A stretch of DNA of 64,000 nucleotides from Streptomyces sp. NRRL B-3428 (GCA_000721375.1 JOGW01000005.1:361622-425621); one strand, 5' to 3'; shown: positions 1-8,817, counted from the stretch's first letter. Made by a program: numbers and translations. The notes: generated by a model from the sequence alone, not told the origin.

Positions 1-110
1 TCCTTGCCCTCGGCCAGATACCTGGCCGCCAGCGGCTGGGCGAGCTTGCGCCAGTCGCCGAGGTCCTCGTCGATCGCCGCCTGGATTTCCGGGGTACGCA
101 GTGCATCCAT
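1..110 (-). CDS. Partial pterin-4a-carbinolamine dehydratase-like protein (N-terminus only)
   Basis: Only the first 36 or so codons lie in the window, reading leftward from an ATG at 110 with AAAGGA about 8 nt upstream. The visible protein opens MDALRTPEIQAAIDEDLGDW followed by a segment with QPLAARYLAEG. A short helix, then a D-W pair, then an R-Y stretch resembles the N-terminus of 4a-hydroxytetrahydrobiopterin dehydratase-family proteins, which act in pterin recycling or as small stand-alone domains. The catalytic histidines would lie beyond the window edge, so the family call is tentative; that a real gene starts here is more secure. Confidence 0.45.
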   Translation of the reverse strand, partial: MDALRTPEIQAAIDEDLGDWRKLAQPLAARYLAEGK

Positions 111-146
111 GCCGCCATCCTTTCAGCGGCCGCCCGGCGCCGGAAC

Positions 147-1892
147 CTAATCCCCGGAATCCGCCAGCTGTTCGAATCGCGCGGAATCCACATCCAGTAC
201 GTGCTGGGCCCAGCCGAGTGTGACCGAGCTGTAGACACCGGACGAGCGGGCTTCGAGCAGCCGCTCACCCTGCGCTTTCAGGACCCGCAGTCGCAGTTCG
301 AGGAACTGGTCACGGCCACCGGGATCGACCTCTGCGGGTGTGCTCTCGTCGGGCCCGCGGTGGATGTCCACCCGGGCGTCGCTGCGTACGAGCGTCACCA
401 CGCTCGCGGCGTACGGCTCACCGGCCCGGTTGGTGAGGGATGGGTCGTCGAGGATGTCACCGGCCGCATGGGCCATCTCGTTGAGCAGACGCCGGCCCTC
501 GTCATGGGTCTTCTGCGGATCGTCCTTGGGCACACCGACCTTGCGGATCACCGCCGGCAGGGTGAGGCCTTGCAGCAGCAGGGTGGTGGCGGCCACCACG
601 AAGGCGATCAGGATCAACTGGGCGCGGTCCGGGGTGTCCTCGGGCAGGGTCTGCGCCGCGGCCACCGTGATCGCACCGCGCATCCCGGCCCAGCCCAGGA
701 TCACCCCGCCCCGGCCGCCGAAGTGCTCGTTCACCATGAAATCGATATCGGCCGCCCGCACGGTGACCCGCTTGCGGAAGCGCTCGACCTTCTTCTCCGA
801 CAGACCGCGCAGCCGCTCGGTGAAGTGGGGGTCCTCATCGGGGTCGTCGAACCGCAACTGGATCGCCTCCACCCGCTCCTTGGACTGCTCGGCCTTCGCC
901 ACGTCCCGGCGCATCCGGGCCACCATGGGCACCACCCACAGCATCCGCAGCACCATCACGAGCAGAGCCGCGAGCAGCCCGATCGTCAGCGCGCGGGTGA
1001 CGCTCAGGCCCTCGTCACGCACCTGGTCGACGAGCGTCTTCACGCTCAGGCCCATCAGCAGGAACATCCCGCTCTCCAGCAGGAACGCCGCCGTATGCCA
1101 GTTGGTGGACTCGGCGATACGGTCGCTCGCCCGCAGATAGCGCGGACTCTGATGCCCCGTGACCAGACCGGCCACGACGACGGAGAGCACTCCCGACGCG
1201 TGCAGTTCCTCGGCGGGCAGATAGGCGATGAAGGGGACGACGAAGGAGATCGCGGTGTTGAGCACCGCGTCGTTGATCAGTGCGCGTACCCGTACGTTGA
1301 GCAGGCCGACGACCATGCCGACGGCGACGGCCACCACGACCGCGTACAGGAATTCGCCGATCGTGGCCCACAGCGAGAACGAGCCGGCGAACGCGGCGAC
1401 GGCCGTGCGCAACAGGACAAGCGCGGACGCGTCGTTGACCAGACCCTCGCCCTCAAGGACCGTGAGCAGTCGGTGCGGGAGTCCCAGCTTCTTGCCGACG
1501 GAGGTGGCGGCCACCGCGTCGGTCGGGCTGATGACGGCGCCGAGCGCGAACGCGGCCGGCCAGCCGATCTCCGGTAGGAGCCAGTGGAAGAGCGCACCGG
1601 CGCCGAGCGTGGAAAGCACGACGAGAGTGACCGCCAGGCCGCTGATGGACTGGAAGTCGCGCCGGAAGTCGGTGACCGGCATGCTCACCGCGGCCGAGTA
1701 GAGCAGCGGCGGCAGGACTCCCGCGAGGATCCACTCCGGTTCGATCTCCGGATGCGGTACGCCGGGGATGAAGCTCAGCGCGATTCCCACGAGCACGAGG
1801 CTGAGCGGGGCGGCAAGACCGAGCCGCTCGGAGAACGCGGCGACGGCGACGATGGCGACCACGCCGAGCACGGCGACAAGCGTGAACTCCAT
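147..1892 (-). CDS. CPA1-family Na+/H+ antiporter (NhaP-like)
   Basis: A 581-residue membrane protein expected to exchange protons for Na+ or K+ across the cytoplasmic membrane. Hydrophobic segments fill residues 1-330 and 390-455; a hydrophilic loop (about 335-385) and a cytosolic tail of about 125 residues follow. Two CPA1 signatures are visible: ISPTDAVAA near residue 120 and EGEGLVNDAS near 150, which carry the ion-binding aspartates. The ATG at 1892 lies 2 nt after the stop of the CoA-transferase-like gene, so the two are probably co-transcribed and coupled. The tail is longer than in minimal NhaP proteins, as is common for actinobacterial members. Substrate ion cannot be read from sequence. 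Confidence 0.9.
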   Translation of the reverse strand: MEFTLVAVLGVVAIVAVAAFSERLGLAAPLSLVLVGIALSFIPGVPHPEIEPEWILAGVLPPLLYSAAVSMPVTDFRRDFQSISGLAVTLVVLSTLGAGALFHWLLPEIGWPAAFALGAVISPTDAVAATSVGKKLGLPHRLLTVLEGEGLVNDASALVLLRTAVAAFAGSFSLWATIGEFLYAVVVAVAVGMVVGLLNVRVRALINDAVLNTAISFVVPFIAYLPAEELHASGVLSVVVAGLVTGHQSPRYLRASDRIAESTNWHTAAFLLESGMFLLMGLSVKTLVDQVRDEGLSVTRALTIGLLAALLVMVLRMLWVVPMVARMRRDVAKAEQSKERVEAIQLRFDDPDEDPHFTERLRGLSEKKVERFRKRVTVRAADIDFMVNEHFGGRGGVILGWAGMRGAITVAAAQTLPEDTPDRAQLILIAFVVAATTLLLQGLTLPAVIRKVGVPKDDPQKTHDEGRRLLNEMAHAAGDILDDPSLTNRAGEPYAASVVTLVRSDARVDIHRGPDESTPAEVDPGGRDQFLELRLRVLKAQGERLLEARSSGVYSSVTLGWAQHVLDVDSARFEQLADSGD

Positions 1893-1894
1893 GG

Positions 1895-2539
1895 TCAGCC
1901 GAGCACCTTCGCGTCCGCGCCGACCACGGAGGCCACATAGCGCGCGGGCAGATGGACGAGCCGCGGATGCAGGACCGGCAGCAGCTCGTCGATTTCGGCC
2001 AAAGTGCCGCGCGCGGCCTTGGCCACCGTGAGGACCGAGTCGCGTACGTCGTCGGCGAAGACGAGATTGCCCTTCGTGTCTCCCTGTACGGCGCGTACCA
2101 GTGCGAAGTCCGGGGTGAGCGCGGGCAGCGGGCCGAACTCGTCGTCGCCGAAGAACATCGCCCGCGATCCGTCCTCGGCGGGGCGCTCATGCGTGCCGAC
2201 CGGGCCGAGGAAGGTGGCAGTGCCTGCGGCGCTCGCCTGCAGCCGCTGTCGGAGCAGGGCGGGCTCGACGAACTCGGCCTCCACACCCTCGACCCGTCCG
2301 CCCGGCACCTCGGTGTCCACGATCAACCGGGCGACCTGTCCGCTGCCCAGCCACTTGCGCAAGATGTCGTCGGCGCGCAGTGCACCGGGGCAGACCAGCG
2401 TGAATCCCTCGCCGGGCAGGGCGCTGAGCGCTGCCACGAGCCGGGCGGGATAGCCCGCGCTGCCGGGCTCGGGAAGGACGAGTGTGCTGCCCGAGGGGAT
2501 CGAGGAGACGGCCGCGGAGGCGGTGACCAGTTTGTCCAT
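1895..2539 (-). CDS. CoA-transferase family I alpha-like protein (orphan subunit)
   Basis: A 214-residue protein resembling the A subunit of family I (3-oxoacid-type) CoA transferases, which swap CoA between carboxylic acids. The alpha-family C-terminal hallmark is present as DFALVRAVQGDTKGNLVF, preceded by a TATFLGPVGTH segment matching the usual turn before the acceptor region. The N-terminal GGF-like glycine motif is degenerate (LPEPGSAGYPARLV). The ATG at 2539 is preferred over longer in-frame starts because GGAG sits about 8 nt upstream. No beta subunit, which normally carries the catalytic glutamate, is adjacent; the neighbour is an antiporter. It may pair with a distant subunit or have another role. 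Confidence 0.7.
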   Translation of the reverse strand: MDKLVTASAAVSSIPSGSTLVLPEPGSAGYPARLVAALSALPGEGFTLVCPGALRADDILRKWLGSGQVARLIVDTEVPGGRVEGVEAEFVEPALLRQRLQASAAGTATFLGPVGTHERPAEDGSRAMFFGDDEFGPLPALTPDFALVRAVQGDTKGNLVFADDVRDSVLTVAKAARGTLAEIDELLPVLHPRLVHLPARYVASVVGADAKVLG

Positions 2540-2772
2540 GAGCGGATTCTCCGACGCACCCCGGCCCGTGGCTTGGAGTGGCGTGGCCAAGACCACGGCC
2601 GATTTCGTATTTCGATCTGTCCTACCCATGGCCCCTTGAAGGCTTCTGGTGCATCCTCCGCCCAGCCGTAGTGATCGGCTTGATCGACATAAGTGAACGC
2701 AGCGCCACCGACCAGCGAACAGCAGCGCCCGGGCACCGCCCGTGGAGCGTGATCGATACGGGAGGGCTCCTC
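2540..2772. promoter_or_regulatory. Divergent promoter region between CoA-transferase-like and LLM oxidoreductase genes
   Basis: 233 bp without a gene. It must hold promoters for both flanking genes. I see a small dyad CGTGG-N6-CCACG near 2581 and an SD (GGAGGG, 2761-2766) for the rightward gene, but no convincing -35/-10 pair. Confidence 0.4.
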
Positions 2773-4008
2773 ATGGAGTTCGGACTCTTCCTCAACGGGT
2801 TCATCCCTGGCATGGCGGCCCACCACCGCCCGTCGGAACACCTGGCCCTGATGCGGGAGTTGGACCTCGCCATCAAGGCGGACAAGCACAATTGGAAGTA
2901 CGTGTGGTTCGGTGAGCATCACTCGCTCGCCGAATACAGCCATCTGTCCGCCCCCGAGGTCGCGATCGGCTACGTCGCCGCCCAGACCGAGCGCATCCAC
3001 CTCGGCACCGGCATCAACAGCCTTTCGCCGCGCAAGGAACACCCGGTGCGCTACGCCGAGCGGGCGGCGATGATGGACCACATTTCCGAGGGCCGCTTCG
3101 AGTGGGGGACCGGCCGTGGCGCGGGCAGCCATGAGCTGAAGTCCTTCAACATCATGGACCCCTCGACGACCAAGGCCGAATGGGACGAGGTCGCTCCCGA
3201 GATCGTGCGGATGTGGGAACAGTACGACTACGAGTTCCACGGCGAGCACTTCACGGTGCCCACCCCGCACAACATCCTGCCGAAGCCGTACGGGCACTCG
3301 CACCCGCCGATCTGGATGGCGTGCGGCAACCCGTCCTCGTTCGCGAAGGCCGGTTCGCTCGGTATCGGTGCGATCGCCTTCAACTTCGAGCCGATCTTCG
3401 AGCTCAAGGGCCGGATCGACCAGTACAAGACGGCCGCGGCGGACCCCAAGGAGATCCTCGGGGACTACCAGAACAACAACGTGATGATGACGAACACGGT
3501 CATCTGCCTCAACGACCGCAAGCGGGCCCGTGAGATCGCCCTGCACGCGGGCATCGGCTATCTGGTCACGCTGGTGAACCTCTACCACGACACCATGCCC
3601 AAGTCGATGGACGAGCGGACCTGGCCGACCCCGCCGGTCGCGTTCGGCGAGCTCGCCGGCAGCGACATCAGCAGCGAAGAGGTCCTCGACCAGATCATCA
3701 AGGCGGGCCTGCTGCTCTGCGGTACGCCCGACGAGGTCGCCGAGCAGGTCGCCGCGTACCAGACCGTCGGCTGTGACCAGCTGGTCTTCGGTATGACCGG
3801 CGGTATGACCTTCGACGAGCACCTTGAGATGGTCGAGCTCTTCGGCGACAAGGTCATCCCCCAGTTCGACACCAACCCCGAGCACTCGACGGCGATCTAC
3901 CGCCGCAACGCCGCCGGACCGAAGTACCCCTCGCACAACAACCCGGTGCCCGAGCAGCTCAAGCACACGGTGCTCCCGCCGAGCGCGATCCTGCCGCTGG
4001 AGTCCTGA
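2773..4008 (+). CDS. LLM-class flavin-dependent oxidoreductase (luciferase-like monooxygenase)
   Basis: A 411-residue TIM-barrel protein of the bacterial-luciferase superfamily, which uses FMN or F420 to oxidise small organic substrates. Family features include the opening MEFGLFLNGF, WFGEHHS near residue 50, and GTGINSLSPRKEHPVRYAE followed by GRFEWGTGRGAGS, the usual flavin-phosphate loop. The C-terminal GTPDEVAEQV segment is also typical. The ATG at 2773 is fixed by GGAGGG 7 nt upstream; the longer in-frame extension lacks an RBS. A strong hairpin follows, so the gene is probably monocistronic. Substrate unknown. Confidence 0.9.
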   Translation: MEFGLFLNGFIPGMAAHHRPSEHLALMRELDLAIKADKHNWKYVWFGEHHSLAEYSHLSAPEVAIGYVAAQTERIHLGTGINSLSPRKEHPVRYAERAAMMDHISEGRFEWGTGRGAGSHELKSFNIMDPSTTKAEWDEVAPEIVRMWEQYDYEFHGEHFTVPTPHNILPKPYGHSHPPIWMACGNPSSFAKAGSLGIGAIAFNFEPIFELKGRIDQYKTAAADPKEILGDYQNNNVMMTNTVICLNDRKRAREIALHAGIGYLVTLVNLYHDTMPKSMDERTWPTPPVAFGELAGSDISSEEVLDQIIKAGLLLCGTPDEVAEQVAAYQTVGCDQLVFGMTGGMTFDEHLEMVELFGDKVIPQFDTNPEHSTAIYRRNAAGPKYPSHNNPVPEQLKHTVLPPSAILPLES

Positions 4009-4028
4009 GCCCCGCTTCTTTATCGCCG

Positions 4029-4069
4029 CTTTTGTGCCGCGCCGCCAAGTAGGGGGCGCGGCACAAAAG
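4029..4069 (+). terminator. Rho-independent-type hairpin after the LLM oxidoreductase
   Basis: Perfect 15-bp inverted repeat: left arm 4029-4043 (CTTTTGTGCCGCGCC), 11-nt loop, right arm 4055-4069. It lies 20 bp after the stop codon. There is no long U tract, as is usual in Streptomyces. Confidence 0.85.
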
Positions 4070-4134
4070 TTGTACGGGGCCGTCCGTCGCGGGCCCTAGG
4101 TCCCGCGCCCCATGTGCCCGGCTCGCATGCTGAC

Positions 4135-4140
4135 TACCGT
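4135..4140 (+). promoter_or_regulatory. -10 element TACCGT for a probable leaderless transcript
   Basis: TACCGT ends 8 nt before the ATG at 4149, and no Shine-Dalgarno sequence is present. This spacing fits a transcript starting at or next to the start codon. Confidence 0.5.
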
Positions 4141-4148
4141 CGGTGTCC

Positions 4149-4610
4149 ATGCAAGCCACCAAGATCAATTCCCGCGACCTTTCCCAGCGCGTGCTCGACA
4201 CCCTGGAGCGGCTGCGCGCGGAGCGCGACATCTGGCTGTCCACGTCCCACCCCGAGCACGGCCCGCACCAGTTGCCCCTGTGGTTCCTGTGGGACGGGCA
4301 GGAGCTGTGGATGTGCACCCGCGCCGACTCCGTGACCGCGCGCAACGTACAGGCGGAACCGCGCGTACGCCTCGGACTGCCGGACACCTCGGATGTGGTG
4401 CTGCTGCAGGGCGTGGCCGAGTGCTACCCCGGTCGGGACGTCCCCGAGGAGGCCGCGGATGCGTTCACGGACAAGTTCCGTTGGGATCCGCGCACGGAAG
4501 AAGCCCCCTACCTGTACGTGCGGGTGACACCGCGAACCGTACGCGCATGGCGCGGAGTTGCGGAGCTGTGCGGCAGGGTCGTGATGCGGGACGGACAGTG
4601 GCTGGGGTAG
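4149..4610 (+). CDS. PPOX-class (pyridoxamine-phosphate-oxidase-like fold) FMN/F420 protein
   Basis: A 153-residue split-barrel protein of the pyridoxamine-5'-phosphate-oxidase-like superfamily, members of which bind FMN, F420 or haem. The early core LSTSHPEHGPHQLPLWFLWD, then LWMCTRADSVTARN, then RVRLGLPD with LQGVAECY follow the usual beta-strand order. The C-terminal VRVTPRTVRAWRG is typical of actinobacterial F420-type members. Start at ATG 4149 (GTG 4143 is the alternative) is chosen from the upstream -10-like TACCGT. It stands alone between a terminator and the lyase gene. Cofactor and substrate cannot be decided. Confidence 0.8.
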   Translation: MQATKINSRDLSQRVLDTLERLRAERDIWLSTSHPEHGPHQLPLWFLWDGQELWMCTRADSVTARNVQAEPRVRLGLPDTSDVVLLQGVAECYPGRDVPEEAADAFTDKFRWDPRTEEAPYLYVRVTPRTVRAWRGVAELCGRVVMRDGQWLG

Positions 4611-4655
4611 GACCGGGGAAAGCGGTTTCGTACCGCCCCCTTGTTGCGCACGGAC

Positions 4656-4685
4656 ATCACTGGTTGACTCCGCGCCGCCAGTGAT
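4656..4685. promoter_or_regulatory. Candidate operator: 8-bp inverted repeat around TTGACT
   Basis: ATCACTGG (4656-4663) and CCAGTGAT (4678-4685) form a perfect inverted repeat with a 14-bp spacer. The spacer contains TTGACT (4664-4669), a plausible -35. The site is 25 bp before the start of the polysaccharide lyase gene, so a repressor or activator could act here. Confidence 0.45.
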
Positions 4686-4709
4686 CTGTCCCGTACCGGC
4701 GGAGGACCC

Positions 4710-7229
4710 ATGGAACTCACCCGCAGACAGCTGATGTCCGCCCTGTCCGCGGCCGGACTGCTCGCGGTGCTCCCGGCGAGCCCCGCGAGCGCCGCCGCGA
4801 CGGCCGAGGGGAGTGCGCGGCTGCTCGCCAACACGGTCGCGGTGTTCGCGGGCACCGCCGAGTCCAACGCCCGCCCCGAGACGGCCGCGAAGCTCGCCGC
4901 GATCGTCGCCACGGCGAAGGCCGGCCTGAAATCCCTGGACGAGGCCGGCCCCGGCGAGCTGTTCAAGGGCCTGGCGCTCGGCACGAACGACGCCAACCTC
5001 AACACCGCGTACCGGCAGCTCTACGAGATAGCCCTCGCCACCCGCGCCCCCGGCAGCGAACTGCTCGACTCCGCACCGGTGCAGCGCCGCGTCCTCGACG
5101 GCCTCGTCTGGCTGCACGAGCGCTATTACGGCGACCAGTCGAAGGGCTACTACGGCAACTGGTTCAACTGGGAGATAGGCATCTCGCAGTCCGTGACCAA
5201 GACGCTGGTACTGCTCGCGGATTCACTGGCGGGCCACCCGGATCTGCTGCGTACGTACGTCGCGTCGATGGACGCCTATCTCCGCAACGGCACGGCGGGC
5301 GATGTGAACCTCGACTCCCGTTTCCACACCGGCGCCAACCTCGCCGACATCACCACCAACCGCATCCTGCAAGGCGCGCTCCTGGGCGACGAGAACCGCA
5401 TCCGCAAGGCGCTCACGGACCAGCTCACCGTGTTCGTGACGATCGACCCGTACCACCTGAAGCACAACGTCACCGACGGGCACTACGCGGACGGCTCCTT
5501 CATCCAGCACGGCTCCGTCGCCTACACGGGTTCGTACGGGAAGGGTCTGCTCACCCGGGTCGTACAGACACTGAAGATCCTCGACGGCTCGGGCTTCGCG
5601 CACGGCGAGGCGCTCGCGCCGACGGTCTTCAAGTGGGTCCGCGACGGGTTCGCGCCGCTGATCTTCGAGGGCTGGATGATGGAGATCGTCAAGGGCCGCG
5701 CGGTCTCCCGCACCGCCACCGGCTACGCGGACGTCGCCGTGATCGTGGAAGCGGCCGTCGACCTCGCCTCGCTCGCAACGGCCGCCGATGCCACGGCACT
5801 TCGCCAGTACGTGAAGTACCTCCGCTCGACGTCGAAGGCGCCCCTCGACCCGGCCGCCTTCGTCTCGCCGATCAGCGTCGTGCGGTACACGGAGATCCTC
5901 GCCGACACCGCCCTCACCCCGGCCGACCTGGGACCCGCCGAACGCAGCGTCGCCTTCAACGCGATGGACAAGACAGTCCACCGCAGGCCCGGCTACGCCT
6001 TCGCGCTCGCCCGCTCCTCCTCGCGGATCAGCAAGTACGAGTACATGAGCGGCGAGAACCTGATGCCGTGGTTCCAGGGCGAGGGCGCGCACCACCTCTA
6101 TCTGACCGGCCAGGACCAGACCCAGGCCTACGGCGTCGACTACTACACGACCGTCTCGCCGTACGGCCTCGCGGGCGTCACCGCACCCGTCGAACAGCGG
6201 CGCACGATCCCGGAGTCGTACGGCACGCCGTACTACGACAACCCCGGTCACCCGCTCAACTTCACCCCGTCCTCCGAATCGCAGAACACCTACGTCTACT
6301 TCCCGCGCGGCCTTGCCGACCACAGCGGGGGAGCGGTCCTGGGTGCGTACGGGGCGGTGGCGATGGTGCAGTCGAGTGATGTGGGCGTACGGGACCGGGA
6401 GTTGCTGCCGGCGGACTTCGTGGTCTATCGCAACGCGACGGCGACGAAGTCGTGGTTCCTGTTCGACGACGAGATCGTGGTGCTCGCCGCCGGCGTGAGC
6501 GGCGATGAGGGACGGGCCGGGACGACGACGGTGGACGCGCGGGTGGCGCTGCCCGGCGACGAGGTGACCGTCACGGGCGACGGACGTGCCCTGACCTCTT
6601 CCGGCACGCGTCAACTGACGTGGCTGCGCTGGGCGAACGCGACGCGCGGGAGCGCGGTCGGCTATGTCCTGCTTGCGGGCGGGCCGGTGCGCGTCGGCCT
6701 GGAAAATGTGACGCGAAGTCGGCGTGTCGTACGTACATCCAACCCCGACACGGCCGTGTCGCGCTCGGTTTTCTCGGCGACGTACGACCATCCGGCCTCC
6801 GCCGAACCGGCCGCGCTGGCCTACGCGTTGCTGCCCGGAGCCTCGGAGGACGACCTGCGCGCCTGCGCCGTCGGTGATCGGCTGCGGGTGCTGTCCAACA
6901 CCTCGCGTCTGCAGGCGGTGCAGCACACAGGGCTCGGCCTTGTCGCCCTCAACTCCTTCACGCAGGGCCGCCACCACGCCGCGGGCGTCAGCGTCGACGG
7001 CCCCGCGTCGGTTCTCGTCCGCCGCACGGGCCGCGGCCGTACGTCACTCGCCGTCGCGGATCCGACCACCCGCCGCAGCACCGTCTCCCTGGTCCTGCAC
7101 GGACGGCGGCTGCGCCTCGACGAGGGCGACGAAGGCGTCCGGGTCACTCCGGTGCCCGGCGGCACGCGCGTCGAGGTGGATGTGCATCAGGCGTACGGGC
7201 GGAGCTTCACGGCGGATCTGGTCGGGTGA
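4710..7229 (+). CDS. Secreted polysaccharide lyase family 8 (hyaluronate/chondroitin/xanthan lyase-like)
   Basis: An 839-residue exported enzyme expected to depolymerise uronic-acid polysaccharides such as hyaluronan by beta-elimination. It starts with a Tat-type leader (TRRQLM, hydrophobic core, PASPASAAA cleavage region). The alpha/alpha-toroid domain spans about residues 40-400 and holds the PL8 landmarks NWFNWEIGIS, DGSFIQHGSVAYTGSYG (the Asn, His and Tyr of the catalytic site) and the later SGENLMPWFQGEGAHHLYL. The beta-sandwich domains run from about 430 to the end. GGAGG upstream of ATG 4710 supports the start. It is single-gene, with a nearby dyad suggesting regulation. Substrate within PL8 is not resolvable by eye. 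Confidence 0.9.
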   Translation: MELTRRQLMSALSAAGLLAVLPASPASAAATAEGSARLLANTVAVFAGTAESNARPETAAKLAAIVATAKAGLKSLDEAGPGELFKGLALGTNDANLNTAYRQLYEIALATRAPGSELLDSAPVQRRVLDGLVWLHERYYGDQSKGYYGNWFNWEIGISQSVTKTLVLLADSLAGHPDLLRTYVASMDAYLRNGTAGDVNLDSRFHTGANLADITTNRILQGALLGDENRIRKALTDQLTVFVTIDPYHLKHNVTDGHYADGSFIQHGSVAYTGSYGKGLLTRVVQTLKILDGSGFAHGEALAPTVFKWVRDGFAPLIFEGWMMEIVKGRAVSRTATGYADVAVIVEAAVDLASLATAADATALRQYVKYLRSTSKAPLDPAAFVSPISVVRYTEILADTALTPADLGPAERSVAFNAMDKTVHRRPGYAFALARSSSRISKYEYMSGENLMPWFQGEGAHHLYLTGQDQTQAYGVDYYTTVSPYGLAGVTAPVEQRRTIPESYGTPYYDNPGHPLNFTPSSESQNTYVYFPRGLADHSGGAVLGAYGAVAMVQSSDVGVRDRELLPADFVVYRNATATKSWFLFDDEIVVLAAGVSGDEGRAGTTTVDARVALPGDEVTVTGDGRALTSSGTRQLTWLRWANATRGSAVGYVLLAGGPVRVGLENVTRSRRVVRTSNPDTAVSRSVFSATYDHPASAEPAALAYALLPGASEDDLRACAVGDRLRVLSNTSRLQAVQHTGLGLVALNSFTQGRHHAAGVSVDGPASVLVRRTGRGRTSLAVADPTTRRSTVSLVLHGRRLRLDEGDEGVRVTPVPGGTRVEVDVHQAYGRSFTADLVG

Positions 7230-7238
7230 GCGCGGGGC

Positions 7239-7724
7239 TCACAGCCCGAGCAGCAGCGGTTGTGGCGGAGGTCCGTCGGTGAGCAGGGCGGCCAGCGGTA
7301 CGGCCAGCTTGCGTGGGGCGAAGACGTCGGGGCCGTCGTGGTCGGTGATCTCCTGGAGTGTCCACCAGCGGAACCCGGTGATGCCCTCGGCGGCCAGCTC
7401 CTGCTCGGACATGACCCCGTCAGGGTCGAACGCGTCCGTGCGTACGAGGAAATAGTCATGGAACGCCCCGTCGTAACCCGGCGCGTACCCGGGTTCGATG
7501 ACCTCGCGCTGCCATACGTGCGGGGGTTCGTCCTCGATGACGAGACCGACTTCTTCGAGCAACTCCCTGCGCAGCGCCTCGCGGGTGGTCTCACCGGGTT
7601 CGACCCCGCCACCGGGTGTGCTCCATACGGACCGGTCCTCGTACGCGAAGCGGCACAACAGGATGCGGTCGTCCGGGTCGAGGATGAGACCGCGGGCCGA
7701 ATGGCGAAGCTTCGGTGAGGACAT
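7239..7724 (-). CDS. NUDIX hydrolase
   Basis: A 161-residue NUDIX-fold pyrophosphohydrolase that would cleave nucleoside diphosphates linked to another moiety. The NUDIX box is complete: GGGVEPGETTREALRREL followed by LEEVGL (residues about 38-60), with the metal-binding R-E-L-x-E-E. The gene converges with the lyase gene, 9 bp between stops. Start ATG 7724 has no SD; instead TACTGT (7731-7736 on the complement) lies 6 nt upstream, suggesting a leaderless mRNA. A longer in-frame extension to 8168 overlaps the divergent lipoprotein gene and is rejected. Substrate unknown. Confidence 0.9.
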   Translation of the reverse strand: MSSPKLRHSARGLILDPDDRILLCRFAYEDRSVWSTPGGGVEPGETTREALRRELLEEVGLVIEDEPPHVWQREVIEPGYAPGYDGAFHDYFLVRTDAFDPDGVMSEQELAAEGITGFRWWTLQEITDHDGPDVFAPRKLAVPLAALLTDGPPPQPLLLGL

Positions 7725-7730
7725 TGACGA

Positions 7731-7736
7731 ACAGTA
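7731..7736 (-). promoter_or_regulatory. -10 element TACTGT of the leaderless NUDIX gene
   Basis: Read on the minus strand, TACTGT is followed by 6 nt and the ATG at 7724; no Shine-Dalgarno sequence is present. Confidence 0.5.
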
Positions 7737-7848
7737 GGGTCCGCCCCGCGAGCCGGTCCAGGACGCCTGCGGCCGGTGCCCGGGTGGGGCGAACGTTCCG
7801 TACCCCTGTGGCGTCCAAGACGTGGATGCCGACAGATGGGGGAGAGCC

Positions 7849-8733
7849 ATGCGGGCTGGCAGAGGGATCGTCGCGGTGGCGGCGGGGATCGTCGCACTGT
7901 GCGGTTGCGGGGAGACCGCGGTCTCGGAGGGGCTTGTCGCGGACGCCTCGCAGTCCGCACAGTCCACGGTCCCGCCGTACGACGGACCTTTGAAGGCCGA
8001 GACGCCCGACTGGGTGCCGCAGGACAGCCCGTTGGAGGGCGGCGGCGCGGCGCTGCTCGCCCTGGAGTGCGCGGGCGATCCACTGCAGGCGGGGTCGGTG
8101 TTCGAGAGCGGCGGCGGCAGCGAGAGTGAGAAGTCGCCCGAGGCCGCCCTGCAGAGGTATCTCGACACGGAGCTGTCCTGGCTCAGCGCACCCGAGCGCG
8201 GCTACCGGGTGGAGAAGCGCGAGGGCGATCGGGTCCTCTTCTCGTACGACGCCGAAGGCCGTACCCGCGCCGCGATGATCGCCGCCGAGGGGCTGAAGGG
8301 CAAGGACGGCTGGGTTGTCGAGACGTTCGCGCTGTGCGACCCCTCCGAGTACGCGGCGGGTGAGCGGGAAGCTCTCGCCCTGAATGTGTGGTCCGACGCT
8401 GCCGGCCGCCCTGTGGACACCAGAAAGGTGCACAGCGCGATGGGGCCCGAGCACTGCGACTGGCAGGCGGCGGAATTCCTGAGCGTGGGCGAGGGCCCGA
8501 AGGACGGGCGTTCCTACTACCGGGATCCCGAGGGTGCGCTGGACGGCATCGACTGGCTGTACTCCTCGTACGCCGGCGACACCCGGGTGCCGTCCGATGC
8601 CGTGGACACCGGCTGGCGGCACGAGGGCCGTGCACTGTGGCTGGCCAAAGACGGGAAGAACGCGTTCGTGCGCGTGCCCGACGGGCGAGTGGAGCGCTGG
8701 CCGGGGAGCAGTGAGCGGATCCTCTGCAAGTGA
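7849..8733 (+). CDS. Putative lipoprotein of unknown function
   Basis: A 294-residue exported protein. The N-terminus has a short charged region, a hydrophobic core and a lipobox LCGC with the acylated cysteine at residue 20, so it is probably anchored to the outer face of the membrane. The mature part is hydrophilic, with no catalytic motif I recognise; segments such as ALQRYLDTELSWLSAPERGY and LYSSYAGDTRVP suggest a compact alpha/beta domain. Two cysteines near residues 163 and 201 and one at the C-terminus could form disulfides. The start at 7849 follows GGGGGAGAG. It is divergent from the NUDIX gene. Confidence 0.75.
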   Translation: MRAGRGIVAVAAGIVALCGCGETAVSEGLVADASQSAQSTVPPYDGPLKAETPDWVPQDSPLEGGGAALLALECAGDPLQAGSVFESGGGSESEKSPEAALQRYLDTELSWLSAPERGYRVEKREGDRVLFSYDAEGRTRAAMIAAEGLKGKDGWVVETFALCDPSEYAAGEREALALNVWSDAAGRPVDTRKVHSAMGPEHCDWQAAEFLSVGEGPKDGRSYYRDPEGALDGIDWLYSSYAGDTRVPSDAVDTGWRHEGRALWLAKDGKNAFVRVPDGRVERWPGSSERILCK

Positions 8734-8803
8734 AGGGCCCTGCTCGTGATGGCGGCGGGTCGTGTGGGGGCACGCCGGGTGCCACGGCGCGGTGGCCGTT
8801 CGC

Positions 8804-8809
8804 TAGCGT
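8804..8809 (+). promoter_or_regulatory. -10 element TAGCGT for leaderless DinB-like gene
   Basis: TAGCGT is followed by 8 nt and the ATG at 8818; no Shine-Dalgarno sequence precedes that ATG. Confidence 0.5.
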
Positions 8810-8817
8810 CCGCGTTC

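Noticed and set aside
2323..3966. Antisense frame opposite the LLM oxidoreductase
   Set aside because: Compositional shadow; the plus-strand luciferase-like protein has conserved flavin-binding motifs.
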